Source of the DNA: Parietaria judaica
Lineage: Eukaryota; Streptophyta; Magnoliopsida; Rosales; Urticaceae
Length of the DNA: 64,000 nt
Assembly: GCA_954871525.1 (NCBI GenBank)
Contig: OX940867.1
Location: forward strand, 19,321,343-19,385,342
Reading direction: 5' to 3'
The notes beneath the pieces were generated by a model. The model was not told the DNA's origin, did not search any database, and saw nothing but the letters and a program-made list of their open reading frames with translations. A program made the position numbers and the translations under genes. This document shows positions 43,550 to 54,794 of the stretch, piece after piece (the first letter of the stretch is position 1; each line of letters begins with the position of its first letter).

Positions 43550-44862
43550 TGTTGATGCAGAAAAATGCTTCAAACATTCAGCGGCCCAACAGCTCGTGTT
43601 AGGCCGGGCCCAATGTCATCTTGTTGACTTTTATGACTTTCGGGCTTCGGCTCCTGGACTTTCGAGTCAAACGGACCCTCCTCTGACTCAATGATCAGAA
43701 ATCCGTGGTAAACTCCATTACCTGTCGCTAATAGGGCCAGGACTTGGTCTGGCCCGGATTATAGGTTCGGGTCACCAAAAACGGATTCATAACCACCGTG
43801 TAGGGGGGTCACAGTATCGACTTTCCAGTGAACCCTGGTGGACCAGACCCTCAACCGGCGTCACAGAGACAGATCTGGGTCCTCGGTCTATTCGCGTAGT
43901 CAGTATATCTGCCGGAGATACAAGACCAGTGGATAGAACGAACACCTCATGGATCTAGAACCTTGGCAAGGAGGGTCTTAAATCATGCCAGAATTTTCTC
44001 CAGAGCTTCCGCTCAAATGTGTTTTCTCTCTCTCAGAACCTGAACAAAACAACACCCGAGATAAGGGAGAATCGGGGGGGGGGGGGGGGGTACCCCTTGA
44101 TTCACCTCCGACGCTCAACATTAGAGTGATATTTGAGGGCAGGCGAGTTTTAGAGGGAGTAGAGAGAGTTTAGGGCGAGTTCTTGGGGTGACAATCGAGT
44201 TACCGTTAAGTGAAAACCGAGCTCCTATTTATAGGAGGGTCCGGGGGTTAAAACGTGAATAAATATTACTCCGAGAAGCCCCTGGGGTAATATTATATAT
44301 TTTTTTGGGTCCCCCGGACGTGGACGATCCGACGTCGCACGCGCCCTCACGCGTGGGAACAGTGGCGGTGACGCGAAGCCACTCGCGTGGCAGCCAGGAC
44401 GGACGTCAGCAGTCGCGTTATGCCCTGCGTCAGCGTCCACGCATTGGCTCCCTGTTGACTGCAGGGCTTCCTCGCGGCCAATGGCGGGCCGCCACGTGGA
44501 AGGGTCAAGGTGACCCTTGGTGGGTCTTCTGGGTCACCTGACGCGTGTTAGCTGGCCCTTGGGGGCTGTGGGGCCCACTCGGGTGACTCTTGGGGCCTGT
44601 GGGGCCCGCTCTAGTGTTTCCCGGTATGTCCCGGAGGCCCCGCGTGTTTCCCGAGGCCCTTTTTTTACAAATTTTATATCGATTTTGGGTGTTTCGATAT
44701 TTTTGGGATCATCTGGACCCTTTATTTTTTGGAAACGGGCTTCCGGTGAATAATTTGGGGTAAAATTGATTATAATTAATTAATTAATAAAAGAAAAATT
44801 AATTTAAATAATTTTTCTTTTGTTAATTAATATTAAATCAATTGCGTAAAATACCCGTAACA
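43550..44862 (-). repeat. 5' LTR of the Tat element
   Basis: 1313 bp, + strand TGTTGATG...CCGTAACA, followed by the target duplication CATGG at 44863-44867. Contains a poly-G run near 44076-44091 and conserved GGTCCACCAGGG-type blocks. Confidence 0.92.
44226..44233 (-). promoter_or_regulatory. TATA box of the 5' LTR
   Basis: TATAAATA on the - strand (CCTATAAATAGGAGCTC), conserved in all three Tat LTRs of the window. Probable promoter of the genomic RNA. Confidence 0.65.
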
Positions 44863-44867
44863 CATGG

Positions 44868-45529
44868 CATTGTCACGTCATTTTTACTGTTATGTGTCAT
44901 GCCATGCGATACTAGTTTTTTTATTTTTTTTTATAAAATATATATTTAGTAAATTGTTTTTTTAGTTTTTAATTATTAATAAATAAAATATTAAATATTT
45001 TTATAATAATTTCAAAATACAGAGGAACTGTAATGGAGTTTCGAGCAATGGAGAATCGGAACAAGAAATCTCGATGCCAAGGTATTTTGTACATAATCTT
45101 GATCCAATTTTTTTACCCGGAAGAAAAAAACACTCAAAATACAATACTTGGGTATTTTTCTATTTTGGTATAAAAAAAATGGTTATCCGAACTGAGGGAT
45201 CTCCCGTTATCGAAATTATTATAAAAATAATTGGTAAATTACTTGCAAATAATTTTAGAAATAATTAAAGAAATAAAATACATGGCTAAAAATAATTGAG
45301 TATTCTTGAATTCCGAGTAAAAGAATATAGGTTTCGAGTATCCAGATTTTAGGTTATGGCTCTCAAAATTTTATCACCCAGATATAGGTAAATAATAATT
45401 TCAATTCGAGTGAACTAAAATATGGGTCCGAGTTATAAAATTTTGATAACCATAAAATATTTAATTATTAAAACTCACACATTTTATTTTGAGTATTTTT
45501 TTTATTCCGGGTATTTTATTTAACGTAGT
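44868..45529. other. AT-rich spacer
   Basis: CATGGCATTGTCACG near 44863 and the inverse-like TGTGTCATGCCATG near 44896 form a weak inverted repeat at the Tat target site. The rest shows nothing recognisable. Confidence 0.5.
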
Positions 45530-45864
45530 TCAGTCTGAGCATTGGATAGCAACGACACATGGAGTCTCACTAAATTACCACGTGGGAAGCGACCAGTCGG
45601 GTGTAAGTGGGTCTTCACGGGCAAGTACAAGTCCGATGGGAATCGAGAGATTCAAGGCTAGACTTGTTGCAAAGGGCTTCACTCAACCTCAAGGAATTGA
45701 CTTTCAAGAGACTTTCGCACAAGTGGCTAAGATAAATACGGTATGAGTACTCATTTCCCTTGCCGTAAATCTACATTGGCCATTATTTCAACGTGATGTC
45801 AAAAACACATTTCTTAATGGCGACCTTGAAGAAGAAGTCTACATGAATATGTCTCCGGGACAGG
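45530..45864 (+). pseudogene. copia reverse-transcriptase fragment
   Basis: Encodes the N-terminal RT landmarks of Ty1/copia pol: [11 protein letters not shown] in one frame, then [30 protein letters not shown], a TGA stop, VLISLAVNLHWPLFQ and LNGDLEEEVYMNM. A frameshift near 45645 and the TGA near 45744 break it. It stops abruptly in the MNMSPG motif, where antisense gypsy gag sequence begins. Confidence 0.82.
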
Positions 45865-45982
45865 CTGTCCGTCCCTCGCTTGATAAGTCTAACATCAGTC
45901 TCCAAATCTGCTACATGAATATGCCTCCGGGATAGGCTGTCCGTCCCTCGCTTGATAAGTCTAACATCAGTCTCCAAATCTG
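45839..45982. repeat. 72-bp tandem duplication across a copia/gypsy junction
   Basis: Two copies (45839-45910 and 45911-45982), each starting CTACATGAATATG. Both contain the end of the copia fragment (+) and the start of the gag fragment (-), differing at two positions. The unit is 24 codons, so both the sense and antisense frames stay open through it. Confidence 0.92.
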
Positions 45983-46220
45983 TAACTCTTTCCGATAACT
46001 GTGTAGTAACCTCCGTAAGTCGATCGAGTATAACTTCGTTTTGGGCGATCATCTCCTTCTGAGCTTCTAAGATCATCCTTTTGAGTTCCTTGATCTCCGC
46101 TGAATGTGCAAGCACCTATTCCTCTAAGGACTTGCCGTCTATGGCGGGTTCACCAACCAGCGCCTCCAACGTAATCACTCGGTCAACCAGATCGGTGTTC
46201 TTCCCCTTTGCCTTCACCAT
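45861..46220 (-). pseudogene. N-terminal gag fragment of a second gypsy element
   Basis: Starts at ATG 46220 (MVKAKGKNTDLVD) 33 bp inside the PBS/LTR end. It reads a helical, coiled-coil-like stretch (EIKELKRMILEAQKEMIAQN, TEVTTQLSERVTDLE) after one in-frame TAG near 46116-46118. It ends at the junction with the copia fragment. The position next to PBS and LTR and the coiled-coil character fit the N terminus of Ty3/gypsy gag, perhaps chromovirus. Confidence 0.65.
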
Positions 46221-46238
46221 TCTTGAAGATAAAAATCA

Positions 46239-46250
46239 GCTCTGATACCA
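46239..46250 (-). other. Primer-binding site (initiator Met tRNA type)
   Basis: GCTCTGATACCA on +, that is TGGTATCAGAGC on -, two bases inside the LTR end. Classic plant LTR-retrotransposon PBS. Confidence 0.9.
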
Positions 46251-46252
46251 CT

Positions 46253-47080
46253 TGTCAGAAGGTCAATTTCGTACCTGAATTTTTGACCTTGCGCGGCGCC
46301 GTGTACACTCAAACACGACCAGCCTTCCGTGTAAACCAACTATCGTATCAAACCTAGACTAAGCACTCAAACAAATTTCAACTAAGCAAGTAAAGTATCA
46401 CACTACGACACAAGCTTACGGGGCACACCCCAACCTTTCTTTTATTAAAAGGGTAGACTCAGGTGCGCTAACGCCGTTCCCTTCGTCTCACTCACAAAAG
46501 CTCTCGCAAAGCACAACTCTCTCTCTAGCCTAAACTCGCATATGGTTTCACACGTTTAACATAGCCACATTCGACCCTATTTATAGAAAACAAAGGGAAA
46601 TCCTAATCCTAATCGAATTCTAAATCCTAGGCCTAATCCTATCTATAAAAACGTGTTATCCTTGGGCCGCACTCTTTTCCACGCGTGTTTCTTTCTTTGG
46701 CAGCAAGTAGCGTGGGTCTTCCGCGTGGGTGACGCTCGCCAAGTGCGCGTGGGTGACGCTCGCTGCGTAACCGCGTGGGTGACGCTACCCGATGTCGCGC
46801 ACCACTTCCCTTGCCCAAATGCGCATGCTTGTTGCCCAAACTGCCCACGCGTTTCCTCGCTGCCCATGCCCCTCGCAGACATGCTGCCCGTGCTTGTTGC
46901 ATGCTCTCTCGTGTTCCCGTGCATTGGGCCGCTGCCCCATGGCGCACGTGCTCAGCCCTCCACCTAAGCCAAGTCTTTCCTCGCGCCTTGCCACTCGTCA
47001 GGCGCCTCGGGAGGCTTGTTGGGCCTCCTTCCCGTGCTTCCCCGGGCACAGATCCTCAATAGAGATTTTAGGGTGTGACA
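46253..47080 (-). repeat. 5' LTR of the second gypsy element
   Basis: 828 bp. On the - strand it starts TGTCACACCCTAAAATC (47080) and ends TTCTGACA (46253). TATA box at 46579-46586. Contains three GCGTGGGTGACGCT repeats near 46722-46790. It interrupts the 3' LTR of the copia element at 47081. The element has lost everything beyond the gag start. Confidence 0.82.
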
Positions 47081-47679
47081 CTACCCTTATCTATTGACTA
47101 TCGTGTCCCCAAAATAACAGCATTGGGAACGACACTAAATGTGTTCTTTAACAGTTAAATCATAGAACAATCAAGTCAACAGTCCAGGCTCTAGGTCACT
47201 CACGAGTTAGATCGAATATCCATTTGATCATCTAATAGTGACTCAACTCCAAGTTATCAGTGACGGTCTCATATGATAACTTCTGTAGTCTATGTCAGGT
47301 CTAGTACAGTACGAAGTCGCTTCATACCTAATGCACTTCTAGTGAGTGTGACACACACACACACTTAATCCATAATAGGATTATATCACTTAGTCACATT
47401 AATGACTTTATCCGATTAATGAGCTCACACTCATTTAATCAAGTCAAGGATATTCTAAGTTCATTTATTATGATTATTTATTCTTCTTCACATTGACGCG
47501 GTTTAGGTAATAATAACTTAATTGCATCCTTTATGAACTATGGAACAAACATTCTATTTTACTATGCCAGAAACTATGATAAGATTAACAAAATAAGTAT
47601 CATCTTTTATGCAACGACTTTGGTCAAAATCTTTTCCAATAAGGGAAAAGACAGCTTGTTTAAGGACACATGTCCAACA
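47081..47679 (-). repeat. Truncated 3' LTR of copia C1
   Basis: Starts TGTTGGACATGTGTCC on - at 47679 and follows the solo LTR at 48625 for about 600 bp, then is cut by the gypsy LTR at 47080/47081. Confidence 0.85.
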
Positions 47680-47694
47680 GTCTCCCACTTGTAC
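47680..47694 (-). other. Polypurine tract of copia C1
   Basis: GTACAAGTGGGAGAC on -, between the pol stop codon (47695-47697) and the LTR. Typical copia PPT position. Confidence 0.82.
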
Positions 47695-48619
47695 TTAAAG
47701 AAGATGACCCATGTCTTTCAGACCCATACTCTCCAGATGCCTTCTGAATATTTTCTCTGGCAACGTCTTGGTGAATGGATCAGCCATATTGTCTCCCGAA
47801 GCTATTTTCACAACCCTTACGTCGCCACGACGTACTATCTCTCTAATGAGATGGTATTTATGTTCTATATGTTTGACCTTGTTATGGTCTGTGGGCTCTT
47901 TAGAATTTGCCACCGCGCCACTGTTGTCACAGTAAAGCGTTAGGGGCCCATCTACATCTGGAACTAGTCCCAGCTCTATGTTGAAATTCTTAAGCCAAAC
48001 TGACTCTTTGGCTGTCGAAACATGGTGCCACATACTCACCTTCCATTGTGGAATCTGCGATACAGGATTGCTTAATGCTTCTCTATAATATCGCTCCACC
48101 AACAAGGGTGAACATTGCTCCCGACGTCAATTTCTCTCATCTCTGTAAGACATAAAGTCTGAGTCAGTATATCCTAGTGGATTCAATTATGATCCTGAAA
48201 AGACTAACATATAGTCTCTCGTTCTCCGAAAATACCTAAAAATATTCTTCACTGTTGTCCAGTGAGCCATACAAGGGTTGGATTGGTATCTACTAAAAAT
48301 CCCCACATCGTAATAGATGTCTGGCCTAGTACACTGCATAGCGTACATTATACTTCCCACTGCTGAAGTATAGGGTATGCGCCTTATCACGTCTTTCTTT
48401 TCCAGAGAACTTGGGCACTGTTTCCTATCAAGGAATACTCCATGTCTGGTCGGTAAATTACCTCCCTTGGAGTTCGCCATCGCAAAATGATTCAACACCT
48501 TATCAATGTTGGTTGCTTGCAATAAGGCTAGAAGCCTGCTGTTGCGATCCCTAAATATACGGATCCTAAGAACAAAGTTGGCTTCCGTATCCTTCATTTG
48601 GAATTGCGTAGCTAACCAC
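47695..48619 (-). pseudogene. copia C1 pol, 3' part (end of RT and RNase H)
   Basis: RT tail: YTSAVGSIMYAMQCTRPDI and SRYQSNPCMAHWTTVKNI. RNase H: LYCDNSGAVANSKEP, KHIEHKYHLIREIV and ADPFTKTLPEKIF. It ends at TAA 47695-47697. Stops and poor conservation occur between 48105 and 48187. The upstream end is the insertion site of the solo LTR; the rest of RT resumes at 55343. Confidence 0.88.
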
Positions 48620-48624
48620 GCTTT
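48620..48624. repeat. Target duplication GCTTT, left
   Basis: Matches GCTTT at 55343-55347. Flanks the 6718-bp insertion in copia RT. Confidence 0.9.
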
Positions 48625-50235
48625 TGTTGGACATGTGTGTCCTTAAACAAGATATTTTATCCATTTGTAAAAGATTATGACAAGTCGTTGAATAAAGATG
48701 ATGCTTATTATGATAATCTTATTATAGTTTCTGGTAGAGTAAAATAGAATGTTTGATCCTTAGTTCAAAAAGGATGCAATTATGTTATTATTATCACAAC
48801 AGAGTCAATGTGAGGAAGAATTAATAATCATAATAAATGAACTTAAAATTTCCGTGACCTGATTAACTGGGTGGGAGCCCATTAATCGTATAAGGTCATT
48901 AATGTGCCTAAGTGACAATCCTATTCTGGATTTTGTGTGTGTCACACTCACTAGAAGTGCATTAAGTATGAAGTGTCTTCATACTGGACTGGACCTGACT
49001 TAAACTCCGGAAGTTATCATATAAGACCGTTACTGATAACGTGGAGTTGAGTCACTAGTAGATGATCAAATGGATATTCGATCTAAGTCCTGAGTGATCT
49101 TGAGTCCAAGCTGCTGGCTTGATTGTTCTTTGATTTAACCGTTAAAGAACACAATATATTACCGTTGTTCCCAACACTATTCTTTTGGGAACATGATAGT
49201 CAGCAGTAAGGGTAGCTTGGTTATAGACATGGGCATTACACAGCTCGCTTCATAGTCATGATGATTCCCTTGATTTTCGGTGGTGAGAAGTGAGAGGTAC
49301 CCGTGCGCAACTTATGAATCAAAACCATAAGTGGGTTACTCATTATATTACTGACTAAGTCAAGGATGAAAATGCAATGAGGGGCATAACGGTAGAAACC
49401 GCCTGCTCATGTGTGGATCATCAAGTGAAAGATCAATAACCCGAATTTGATTGTATCAATGGACACCCTGCTGTAATAAAGGGAATAATATATACTGTAT
49501 CACTAAAGAGTGCAGCCTCGGGTTTATAGTGGAATAAAACCGAGGTATGACGAACAGCCTAGCAGTTCGTTGGAGCTTAAGTGATACAGGCCCATGGTCC
49601 CCAGGATAGCTCCGTAACGGATGATACGTACGTGATAAAAAATATTTTGAGATGTTTTTAGATCATTTGGCAAGACTTATAAAACTGAAGTCTGTGACAG
49701 ACATCAGATAGTTTTATCAGTAGCGTGGCAAAAGTACCATATCCTGGTAACCGAAATTAACTGACAAAAGAAAGTAGAATTTGGATTTTCTGTCAACATG
49801 AAAGTTGTTGGAAATTAAATTCTAAGAAACTTTGCGTTTGGAACCGAGTCGTTTCGACGTATGGTTTGTGATTTAGAAATTTTTTAAGTTTATGATCGTT
49901 TCGGTAAACTATGAAATTAAATCACATGTCATGAATTTAAATGATGGTGTGACACCATGACATTTGAATGTGTGATATTGAGACCAGAGGATATTAATTT
50001 GATTTAATTATTCGAATTTGACTATTAATATATTATTAATAATTAATCAATAATTAATAGATTTATATTAATATGTAAATAATATATATTTATATATATT
50101 ATATGTCACTAGTACTAATCCGGGTTTCAACCATGGTTCTTAACCATGGTAGAATCCAGCATGGTAGTAAGTTCCAACCACGGAATTATTTCCATGGTTG
50201 AGAATAAGTTCCTACAACGGAATTATCCGTGGTTC

Positions 50236-50640
50236 GAACGCAAACAGGCCGCGGCGTTAAATCAAACAGGCCGCGGCTAGAAACGAATGAACAACGTAAT
50301 ATTTCCATAGTTGGTTTTGATGTCAGAGACATAAACACGCCGCATCTTTGTGGATTTACGCCACGGCTTCGAACGCAAACACGCCGCGGCGTTAAATCAA
50401 ACAGGCCGCGGCTAGAAACGAATGAACAACGTAATATTTCCGTAGTTGGTTTTGATGTCAGAGACATAATCACGCCGCGGCTTTGTAGATTTACGCCACG
50501 GCTTCGAACGCAAACACGCCGTGGCGTTAAATCAAACAGGTTGCGGCTAGAAACGAATGAACAACGTAATATTTCCGTAGTTGGTTTTGATGTCAGAGAC
50601 ATAAACACGCCGCATCTTTGTGGATTTACGCCACGGCATG
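50236..50640. repeat. Left subterminal 135-bp tandem repeats of the CACTA element
   Basis: Three copies marked by CGAACGCAAACA near 50236, 50371 and 50506. Each has several CGCCGCGGC-type motifs. The 150-residue open frames on both strands here are produced by the repeats. Confidence 0.88.
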
Positions 50641-51252
50641 ACCTAACCACGCTGCGGCATGTATTTACAAGCCGAGGCTTATTTTAGGCATTTCGTCACT
50701 TTCAAACGCCTCGACATGACCTAACCACGCCGCGGCGTGTGTTTTTGAAATGTCTAAAATAAGCCTCGACTTGTAAATACATGCCGCAACATAGGGTCAT
50801 GTATGCCGCGGCATTGTGTCATGAAAGCCGCGGCGTTATGCTATTACCAACGACGAATTTAACCATCGTACGTATTATAAAGCCGCGGCGTGTTGACAGC
50901 AAGCCGCGGCATAAACTGTATTCCGGAATGGTTTTTAGTTGTTTTGGGCGACGGTTTTTAAGCGTTGTTGAAAATGTGACACTAAAAAAATATAAAAAAC
51001 CGGGCGATTTTTTGAAAAATTCGCCCGGTAGCTTTGTTATCCTCTTTCTATTACCGATAGAACCTGTAATTAATAATTGATATTTTATTAAATAAAATAT
51101 AAATTAAATTTTTTAATTAAAAGCATTAATACAAAATATTAATACACTAAAATATCATCGGTTAAAGATTATATCATCGATACATACAAAACATACAATC
51201 CACCATACAAAATTCACCGTCCAAATATAAACAAAGAAATCCAAAATATGTT

Positions 51253-52603
51253 CTAATCTTCATCGTCATAGTTAGCAAACTTTGATAGCACATACATACT
51301 TAAATCTACATTCAATCCATCTATTTCGCTTACACTAATATTAAGTTTGCTATCAACAAAATTCATACCATTTCTCACAACGTCGTGCATGAACTTCATG
51401 ACGTAGTATCCGCATTCATGATTTCCCGGTTGTTTCGGACATCCTTTTGAATTCATCGATTTTATCAACGATTAGGACATGAGGCCGGTGTCGTGATTAA
51501 CCTTGAATATGTCTTCACTACTACAAAAAAAAAATTAAAGAATTCAAATAACTTGAGTTAAAAAGATATCATCCATAAACATAAAAATGATTATGTTTTA
51601 GAATACTTACTCTTGAAAAAATTGCTCTAAGTGGTTATTTAAACCGCTTGAATTGGGGAGAGAATCAAACTTTGCTACGTTAGCCTTCCAAGGGTTAAAA
51701 ACAAGAAGAATCCAATGGTGACGACTATTGTAAGGCATTAACCATCTTTTGCCATTCTTGCAATTTTGTATAAGTTTGTAGTAGCGATCAACATCAAGTT
51801 TAATGCATTTTTCTTAGCATCTCCTAGTTTTGTGTTGAACCCGATGTCTTCATATGGCGGAAGAAAACCGTAAGTGTCCGGATTGCGAAGGTGATTTTCT
51901 AGCAAATAACTACAAATAAAAATAACAATAATTAATGTATAACAAATGAATAAATAATTCATATATTTAATAATTAAGAAATCGCAAATGAAAATGGAAA
52001 CATACCTTTGACAAATCATTATCCATAGTACGGTCAAGTCTTGAGACAAGAGAAATTCACGTGTATCATCGAAATTCAACAACGGAGTGAAATCACACAA
52101 ACTTTATGAAGCTCAACTACTATTTTCTTTCCCTTTGCAAGCATATAGTCGTTTGCATAAGACGCTAACGCTCTCAATCCGGGATGAACAAGGTTCAAGT
52201 TAATCTTTTGTGTCACTTCATTGTAATACGAACTTTTGGCTATATTTTTGGGCTTAGGTTTGGGAGCTTGATTACCTTTGGAGTTTAATTCTTCAATCAG
52301 GGACACTGGCAAAGGCACAAAGGTCCCCACCGCATCATCAATGGTTTCGATCCATTGAACCGATACTGGGAGAGGAATAGGGTCTTTAGACATCGACACT
52401 TCTACTAACACCCGATGATGATCTCTATCCAACGGTATGTTGTAAATTTTGTCGCCAACCTCTCCATTTTTTAGGAACACCTTCCCGGTTGCGACGTGCT
52501 CAACGATTCCCTCCGAAAAAAGGAGACAATCAACACCATCATTAAATGAAATGGGCGTATTTGGAATAGACGACGCAAACCTAATTTTAAAACGCAATTT
52601 CAA
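51253..52603 (-). CDS. ULP1-like cysteine protease gene of the CACTA element (partial model)
   Basis: Upstream exon 52603-52076: DGVDCLLFSEGIVEHVATGK, then DAVGTFVPLPVSLI and HPGLRALASYANDYM. This is the linker domain common before ULP1 in plant En/Spm-type proteins. Next segments around 51738-52100 and 51612-51760 carry GKRWLMPYNSRHHWILLVF and FDSLPNSSGL. The last exon 51253-51468 has KQPGNHECGYYVMKFMHDVV. The C48 triad is visible: His in HHWILLV, Asp in FDSL, and Cys in ECGYY with its preceding Gln. Introns are needed between these parts (a GTAAGT donor near 51610) and the exact model is uncertain. Such genes are common passengers or native genes of CACTA and related elements; the substrate (SUMO or other) is unknown. 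Confidence 0.72.
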
Positions 52604-52820
52604 TACCCAAAACTAAATTTCAATACGCAAAACCTAAATTCAATACCCAATTAATTTCAAAACCTAATTACAAAATCTAATTTCAAAACCTAATTTCGTC
52701 CCACAAAAGCAATACCTAATTTCAAAACCTAATCTAATTTCAAAACCTAATTTCATCTCACAAAACCAATACCTAATTTCAAAAGCTAATTTCATCTCAC
52801 AAAACCAATACCATGAACCT
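52604..52820. repeat. Short AATTTCAAAACCT repeats
   Basis: CCTAATTTCAAAACCTAAT and CATCTCACAAAACCAAT recur several times, upstream of the ULP1-like gene. AT-rich leader or intron sequence. Confidence 0.6.
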
Positions 52821-52899
52821 AATACAGACAATTTTCAAGTATTGATTCGAATAATAAAAAAAAACGAAAAAAATGCTATAAAAATCAAGCTTGAAATCG

Positions 52900-53160
52900 A
52901 TACTAACATTGAGAGGCGACGGCGGATGACTTGACGGCGACGGCGGATGACGGCGAGAAGCGTGTCGTGGCGAATCGACGGCGAGAAAGAGAGCGACGGC
53001 GATGGGCTAGGTAAAGAGGCGAGGGCGAGGGCGGGAGCGACAGCGAGGACGAGAGCGAGGGCAAGGGCGGGAGCGACGGCGAAGGGGTAGGAGTCGAGGG
53101 CGAGGTCGAAGGCTAGGGTTGAGAGGCGAGGTATCGGGTTTCGACGGCGCAATGAGAAAC
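52900..53160. repeat. GC-rich GCGACGGCGAGG degenerate repeats
   Basis: Purine-rich GAGGGCGAGGGCGGGAGCGACAGC-like runs give open frames with no protein-like pattern. Probably the 5' leader region of the CACTA gene. Confidence 0.5.
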
Positions 53161-53169
53161 TGAGAAAGT

Positions 53170-53880
53170 TAGGGTTAAGTATACGAGACATGCTGCGGCT
53201 TGTTATAAATGATGCCGTGGCGTGTCACTAAAAACGTAATGCCGTGGCGTATTTCAAGACACGCCGCGGCCTACTAGGATTTTTACTGCGGGTTTGTATA
53301 CGAGACACGCCGCGGCTTGTTATAAATAATGCCGTGGCGTGTCACTTAAAACGCAATGCCGAGGCGTATTTCAAGACACGCCGCGGCCTACAAGGATTTT
53401 TACTGCGGGTTATGAACAACGGTTACAAGCTGTCGTCTTGTACCACACATGCCACGGCGTCTCGTGGAGAATGCCGTGGCTTATCTCTAAAAACGACGTG
53501 CCGTGGCGTCTTTCAATACACGCCGTGGCGTACACTTCGTGGTATGAACAACGGTTTAAAAAGTGTCGTCGTGTACCACCCGTGCCGCGGCTTGTAATAA
53601 ATGATGCCGTGGCGTGTCACTTAAAACGCAATGCCGTGGCGTATTTCAAGACACGCCGCGGCATACTAGGATTTTTACTCCGGGTTATGAACAACGGTTT
53701 TCAAGCTGTCGTCGTGTACCACACATACCACGGCGTGTCGTGGAGAATGCCGTGGCTTATCTCTAAAAACGACGTGCCGTGGCGTCTTTCAATACACGTT
53801 GTGGCGTACACTTCGTGGTATGAACAACGGTTTAAAAAGTGTCGTCGTGTACCACCCGTGCCGCAGCATCATTTATCTGC
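53170..53880. repeat. Right subterminal repeats of the CACTA element
   Basis: Units of about 120 bp and a longer compound unit repeat the phrases ACACGCCGCGGC, ATGCCGTGGCGT, TATTTCAAGACACG and GTATGAACAACGGTT. The same core motif as the left end, in mixed orientation. Confidence 0.85.
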
Positions 53881-54786
53881 CGCGACTTATAAACATCACA
53901 ACGACACATTTTCAACAACGGAAAATATGTCTGTAGTAAATTTGAGAGCATGCCGTGGCGTGCGATGGCGTGCCACGGCGGGACTCGATTTTTAACCATG
54001 TAAAAAAATTCCATGGTAGAAACTTGGATTTCGACCATGGAAAAAAAATCCGTGGTTGAAACACCGTGGTAGGATCAACAATTTGTACTAGTGTGTGCAG
54101 AAGTCGAATTATGCCATGGAATGTGGAACCATATACATTCGAATGGATAGACTTTGGTCTTTCATAATTGCGACAAACGTACCAAATGTTTTGGTATTTG
54201 AGAAAAACCCTAAAATCAATTTAATCCATTGGATCGGTTATGATTTAATATCAACCGTTGGATTAGGATAATTGATATATTCGAAATTAATAACTTGGTG
54301 GCCAAATTTTGATTTTCGAATTTAGCCAATTAATTATATTCGTTAGATCGGTCCAAGATTTAATCTTTACCGTCGGATTGGAAATTAATTAATTATATAT
54401 AATATATATTATTTTCGAATTATAGATATGGATAAAATCGAATTTTGTTTTTATTAAATCTTTTAATATTTGATTTTATCCTAAACTAATTTGATCCATT
54501 AGATCGGTTTAAAGATTTATCTCAACCGTTGGATCTAGATAATTAGAATTCGAATTTTTAATATATATAGATATATAAATTCGAATATTGATAAGATAAG
54601 AGGATAAGATTGATTTTTTGATTTTATCCAAGTCTTTCTTATTTAATTAAATCCCTAATTAATTATATCCCTTGGATTTAGATAAGATTAAATCTAGACC
54701 ATTGCATTGAAATAATTAATTATATTTAATTATGAAATTGGAATTTTATGGGAGAGAATTTCTCTACTTCGGTTACAGTTTGAGCC

Positions 54787-54794
54787 TATAAATA
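54787..54794 (+). promoter_or_regulatory. TATA box of solo LTR S1
   Basis: TATAAATA in GAGCCTATAAATAGGAGGCTC, mirrored at 62552-62559 in the right-hand LTR. Confidence 0.6.

Larger units (their letters stand above)
29892..44862 (-). mobile_element. Complete Tat-lineage Ty3/gypsy LTR retrotransposon, 15.0 kb
   Basis: Two LTRs (1340 and 1313 bp) with TG...CA ends are flanked by the perfect 5-bp duplication CATGG (29887-29891 and 44863-44867). Order along the - strand: 5' LTR, primer-binding site, leader with 20-nt repeats, gag-pol in one frame, a PPT-like tract, a 114-bp repeat array, an ORF on the opposite strand, the PPT, and the 3' LTR. A gag-pol of this order, a second RNase H domain after the retroviral one, a large 3' region with tandem repeats and an antisense ORF are hallmarks of the plant Tat lineage (Retand/Grande/RIRE2 type). 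By eye the LTRs differ at about 5% of positions in the 230 bp I aligned, mostly transitions. Not autonomous now. Confidence 0.92.
50107..54093 (-). mobile_element. CACTA transposon, 4.0 kb, with ULP1-like gene
   Basis: Ends CACTAGTACTAATCC and, inverted, CACTAGTACAAATTG, flanked by the 3-bp duplication TGT (50104-50106, 54094-54096). Subterminal regions of several hundred bp at both ends are packed with GCCGCGGC/GCCGTGGC motifs, the usual transposase-binding arrangement of En/Spm elements. No TNP2-type transposase is present, so it is non-autonomous. The coding strand is - by its ULP1-like gene. Confidence 0.9.

Noticed and set aside
43058..43555. Repeat proteins (HSKAFEH, RLRVCSNAFE) on both strands
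   Set aside because: Products of the 20-nt leader repeats of the Tat element, not genes.
46639..47097. Overlapping frames of about 100 residues on both strands
   Set aside because: They fall inside the gypsy LTR between clear TG/CA ends and are composition-driven.
50186..50687. Two 150-residue open frames on both strands
   Set aside because: They are translations of the 135-bp subterminal repeats of the CACTA element, whose unit length is a multiple of three.
52835..53191. 118-residue frame with an APALALALVLAVAPALALA tract
   Set aside because: Low-complexity translation of purine-rich repeats. It could be a leader, but no protein evidence.
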